Source of the DNA: Rhynchosporium graminicola
Taxonomy: Eukaryota > Ascomycota > Leotiomycetes > Helotiales > Ploettnerulaceae
Assembly (NCBI GenBank): GCA_900074885.1
Contig: FJUW01000040.1
Span: forward strand, 372,001-436,000
Reading direction: 5' to 3'
Length of the DNA stretch: 64,000 nt
Position 1 is the stretch's first letter, and each line of letters opens with the position of its first letter. The position numbers and the translations under genes were made by a program. The notes beneath the pieces are model-generated. The model made no database searches. It saw only the letters and a list, made by a program, of their open reading frames with translations, and was not told the origin of the DNA. This document shows positions 60,424 through 64,000 of this stretch, one piece after another.

Positions 60424-60691
60424 TGTAACGACATAAGACTCAAGGCGGTATACAAGTAAGAATAAACGAGTAGGGAGGCTAAGAGCGATCTTATATAGTC
60501 TACTACGAAGGAAATAAAAAGATAAGGAAGGAAGAAGAAGAGAGATAGAGTGTAAGGCACCTTATATATATATACTAGTACTAGCCCGATACTATACTAA
60601 GTCGGATACTAGTTCTACTAGGATACCTATGAACTTAGGCCCTAGTATCTATCCTTCTTCTTATATGATATTCAGGTGAGCTATCGTTATA
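60424..60691 (-). repeat. Gypsy-A3 LTR, left
   Basis: 268 bp; starts TGTAACGACATAAGACTC and ends GCTATCGTTATA. Confidence 0.88.
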
Positions 60692-60952
60692 TTACCCCCC
60701 CCCTAAGAAGAGCTTAACCTTAAGCTCGGAAGGTTATAGTTTATACTAGAATTAGTCTTTATTATAACTGTTTTCGTCGATATTCGCGTAATAAGCGCTA
60801 GCTACTCTTTAGTAGTAGTAAATTCTTTATTAGGTTCTAACTAGTTATATCGCTATAATAGTACTATATTAGTCGTAGCTTCTAAATCGGGCGGTAAGCG
60901 GTATTTACTTTATTTATTTATAGTAGGAGTCGAGTTTAAGTGAGGCGTAGGG

Positions 60953-62147
60953 TATATAAAGGAAAGGGTTTATTAATATTAGAGCCTTTCCTTTTCAACT
61001 ACGATAACTACTTCAACTTATAAGTTTACTCTCCCTAGACTACGATATAGCTCTTATAGTAAGTATCGTTACTAACTACTATAATAGTCTACTATAATCT
61101 TATATATTAATCGACCTAATTAACTCTTCTCTTAATATAAGTAAGTTTCTTATCTTAGTTTTAGAAATAGTACTTAAGTAAAATATAAGGGTTTAAAAGA
61201 TCTATAACGCTAACTCCTATAATACTTTTACTAGTTCCTACTAGTACTCTTTCGGTAGCGTATTATATATATTACCTACGATATATTCGCGCTTTCCTTA
61301 AGATAAAGTATAATAATACTCATATTTTAGAACTCTTATACTTATTTAATAAGCTTAACTCTAAGCTTTATAAGTATTATTCAGCATTAAAAAGCAGTTA
61401 TAAGTATATAAGTTACTTAAATATAAATATAGTTATATATACTAACGCGTTATAGTTACCTAACTATATTAATATAAAGTATACTATTTTATCTAGTTTA
61501 CTTCCTAGTAGCGAAGCTAAAGACGCGGAGCTAAATCGGGGTAATATTATAGCTACTTATAAGGCTATTAATCGGATCTATCGTCTTACGAAATCTGCTA
61601 CTCTTATTACTACGTTAGAGATTACTACTATATAATTAGCAGAGACTTAAGCTTTAAAGCGTTCTATAGAGAAAGTATTTAAGGAATTAGAGTTTATTAA
61701 GGTAATAAGTTACGATCTTAAACCCTTAGATACTAGTATAATACTAACGCGATATAGGATTTAGATCTTCTAATAGTTAATTCAGCGAAATCTAAGTTAA
61801 TAACTAAAATAATATTAAAGCAGATAAAGGAATTAAATAGTATTATATAGGAATTTACGAAGAAAGCTATATTTAAAGCTACGATATCTAATACTAAGGG
61901 AAAGAGGAATTTACTTTCTAGTTTAGAGATAGTATCGGATCTAGATACTCTCGGACTCTCTCTAAAGAAGAAAGCCCGTAGGATTAGTTATTATACTTAG
62001 TCTACTACTAAGGCTACGTTAGTAGATTTAAGTAAGAAGTTAGATATAGTAGTTCCGGTTCTAGATATTCTAGATTTACTAGAAGCTCCGGAAGACTTAA
62101 GAGAGAAAGCTAGTAAAGTAGAAGTAATTAAAGAAGTAAAGTTTTAG
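60953..62147 (+). pseudogene. Antisense accessory reading frame of Gypsy-A (copy 3)
   Basis: TATA box TATATAAAGG at 60953-60962, then the same broken plus-strand frame as in copies 1 and 2, including SLKKKARRISYYT and the stop at 62145-62147. Differences between copies are mainly C-to-T or G-to-A. Confidence 0.5.
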
Positions 62148-64000
62148 ATATAGTATTATTATAGAGTATAATCAGGGGATTATTCCTAGTAATAAATTCT
62201 AATACTAGTAACTATAATAGCTTATTATCCTCTAAGTAACTATAGTTATTTATTCTATCTTCCTAAGCCTTAATCTACTAATCTAGTTTATATAGAGGTC
62301 TAAGTTTACTTAGGTTAGTAGTATAAAAGTCTCTAAGCTTATACGAAGTACTTATTAAGTCAGAAGCGTTATACTAAGTTAAGTCCGAGTTATAGCCTAG
62401 CTAGCTAACTTAATACTTCAGATTACCTCTTAAGAGCTATATAGTAAGTATATCTTATAACTCTTACTCTTCTTAAGTAGTAATAACCTCCGGGAGTAAG
62501 TTTAATAACTCTTAGCTTAATAATAAGTCGTCCGAGTCCTTAAAGAGTAATTCGGGAGCGAATATATTGTATATAGAAGATCCCGGGGGTAAATCTAGCT
62601 TATAAGAGTATCCGATCTTAACTAAGACTTAATATAATCCTACTTAGAGACTAGATAGCTTCTTACTTAGCTAGTGATTCTTAAGGTTCCTTATAGAAAG
62701 AAATACCTTATCTCTAACTTCTTAGTTAATATTACGCCGTTTCAGGTTAGTTATAGCGCTTATCTTATACTAAGTAGCTAGTATATTAGCTTTTATAACC
62801 TCGATAGCAGATTTAGCACGTTTAGCTAAGGATTTAGTATTAGTATAATTAAGCTTCTCTTATAGTATCGATCCGGTAAGTTACTTCTAGTCCTAGCTAT
62901 TCCGTAGTAATATACTATATTTAAAGGTATATAGCGCTATACCGATAGAGTTATAAGGTAAGGTTACTTAAGCGCGGTCTATTATTAGTAGTAGTTCGCT
63001 TTAGTTACTCTAGTAGTAATTAATAAAAGGTCTAAAGCGTTAGTTAATATACTAATTCATAATCTCTATTTATCTATTAGTTTACTAGTAGAAGGAGATA
63101 AAAAGCTTAACCTTAACTCTAATTATATAATAAAACTCTTACTAGAAGGATAAGACTAATTAAGCTCCTTAGTCAGATATAATTAACTTAAGAGTATATC
63201 CGAAATAATATATCTATTAGATAAATAACGTTACTATCCCGCAGGTATTAATATTATAGTAGTATAGTATTAATACAGAGTCCTTCCCTAGGTAGTCGAT
63301 AAATACTAATATCTTATTAAATCCTTAGTTATTAAGCAGGAAGTCCTTAAAATCTATAGCTAAGTACTATATAAAGTAGCTAAGTACTAGTAATAAGTAT
63401 AGGAATCCTTACTATTTCGTTTACTTCGGATAAGAGTACTAATAAGAGTAGTAATTATAAGTATATTATTTCATATCTGATATAAGTCTTTTCTAGTAAT
63501 AATAAGTAGAAATTATTTTAGTAATCTTATAAGTATTTAGATAAGCGAAGAAAACTTAATTATAGATTTCGCTAATTAAATAGGTATATAGTAAGGTATA
63601 GCGTTATACGTATAGATAACTGTTATAAAGTAGTAAACTATTATTAATAGTATAACTATCTCCTAATATATTCCGTTTATTAGAGAATAATTCTTAGTTA
63701 AATTAGTATAGCTTCTCGATTAAATTAAAGGAATTATATACGAGTTCCGGTAGTATATTAGTCCCTAGCGATATTAAGTATATATAACTAATTTAATCGA
63801 TATAATACTTAGCTAGTTCCGCGTTAATCCTAAGAACTAAGCGGTCTAGAGGTAATAAAACCCGAGATCTATTATCTTATTTCTATTATTCTTATATCCT
63901 TAGATCTTATTCCCTATAGCTAAGGATATTAGCTTTAGTATTATCTTTACTAAGTATATATATAATTTAAAAGTTAAATTCGGAAAGGAATTCTATCTAT

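Larger units (their letters stand above)
60424..64000 (-). mobile_element. Gypsy-A copy 3, truncated by the window end
   Basis: Left LTR at 60424-60691, complement of the polypurine tract (C-run near 60695) and then the same interior order as copies 1 and 2: antisense frame, chromodomain region of pol (about 62310-62440), further pol relics to the end. The left flank is TTAGG; the right LTR lies beyond the window. RIP-mutated. Confidence 0.88.

Noticed and set aside
60354..60560. 68-codon minus-strand frame
   Set aside because: It crosses the Gypsy-A3 LTR boundary at 60424 and is mostly LTR sequence.

Overview
The window looks like a scaffold piece from a filamentous ascomycete (Pezizomycotina). 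Its genes carry short GT-AG introns (about 42-93 bp), it holds fungal families (a lipase-like/NACHT/WD NLR, a DHA1 transporter, an AsaB/CmcJ-like oxygenase, fructosamine-kinase-like proteins), and its transposons show the imprint of repeat-induced point mutation (RIP): CpA and TpG nearly absent, TpA in great excess, and former Gln/Trp/Arg codons turned into stops. A Leotiomycete is possible but I cannot prove it.

Region 1 (1-21.7 kb) is an ordinary gene-bearing compartment. I rebuilt exon structures by hand so that each frame closes: the 3' end of a gene entering from the left (1-123), a Y_phosphatase3-type tyrosine phosphatase (3140-4143, minus, 3 exons), an AsaB/CmcJ-like oxygenase (6455-7561, plus), two related ketosamine-kinase-like genes in the same orientation (7709-9224 and 10716-12096, minus), a 1566-residue SesB-like hydrolase/NACHT/WD-like protein (12903-17828, plus, 5 exons), a DHA1-type MFS transporter (18068-19728, minus, 5 exons) and a single-exon PLP-dependent threonine-aldolase-like lyase (20641-21696, minus). 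No obvious pathway links them; oxygenase, transporter, aldolase and sugar-amine kinases give an accessory-metabolism flavour only.

Region 2 (about 21.9-64 kb) is a nest of RIP-mutated transposons with no intact gene. It contains three copies of one Ty3/Gypsy chromovirus (Gypsy-A, minus; 25349-33126, 36017-46315 and 60424 to the end), a Ty1/copia element (33868-48292) split by the second Gypsy-A copy, a second chromovirus (Gypsy-B, plus) broken up by a MULE DNA transposon (51806-55590) and other insertions, two 1.3-kb non-autonomous LTR elements (X1, X2) whose LTRs share one half with Gypsy-A, a TRIM-like mini-element (23503-24224) carrying a nested 178-bp solo LTR, and a Pogo/Fot-like Tc1-mariner element (57396-59858). 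Target-site duplications let much of the insertion order be read.

The most unusual biological signal is a roughly 1-kb reading frame on the strand opposite to gag-pol in every Gypsy-A copy, lying between pol and the 3' LTR, with its own TATA box and splice-like signals. The most important caution is assembly: single-n joins at 35232, 37341 and 40389 and the N-run 46671-46962 lie inside repeats. At 37341, 40389 and the N-run the contig ends are duplicated on both sides, so apparent tandem duplications there are artefacts.
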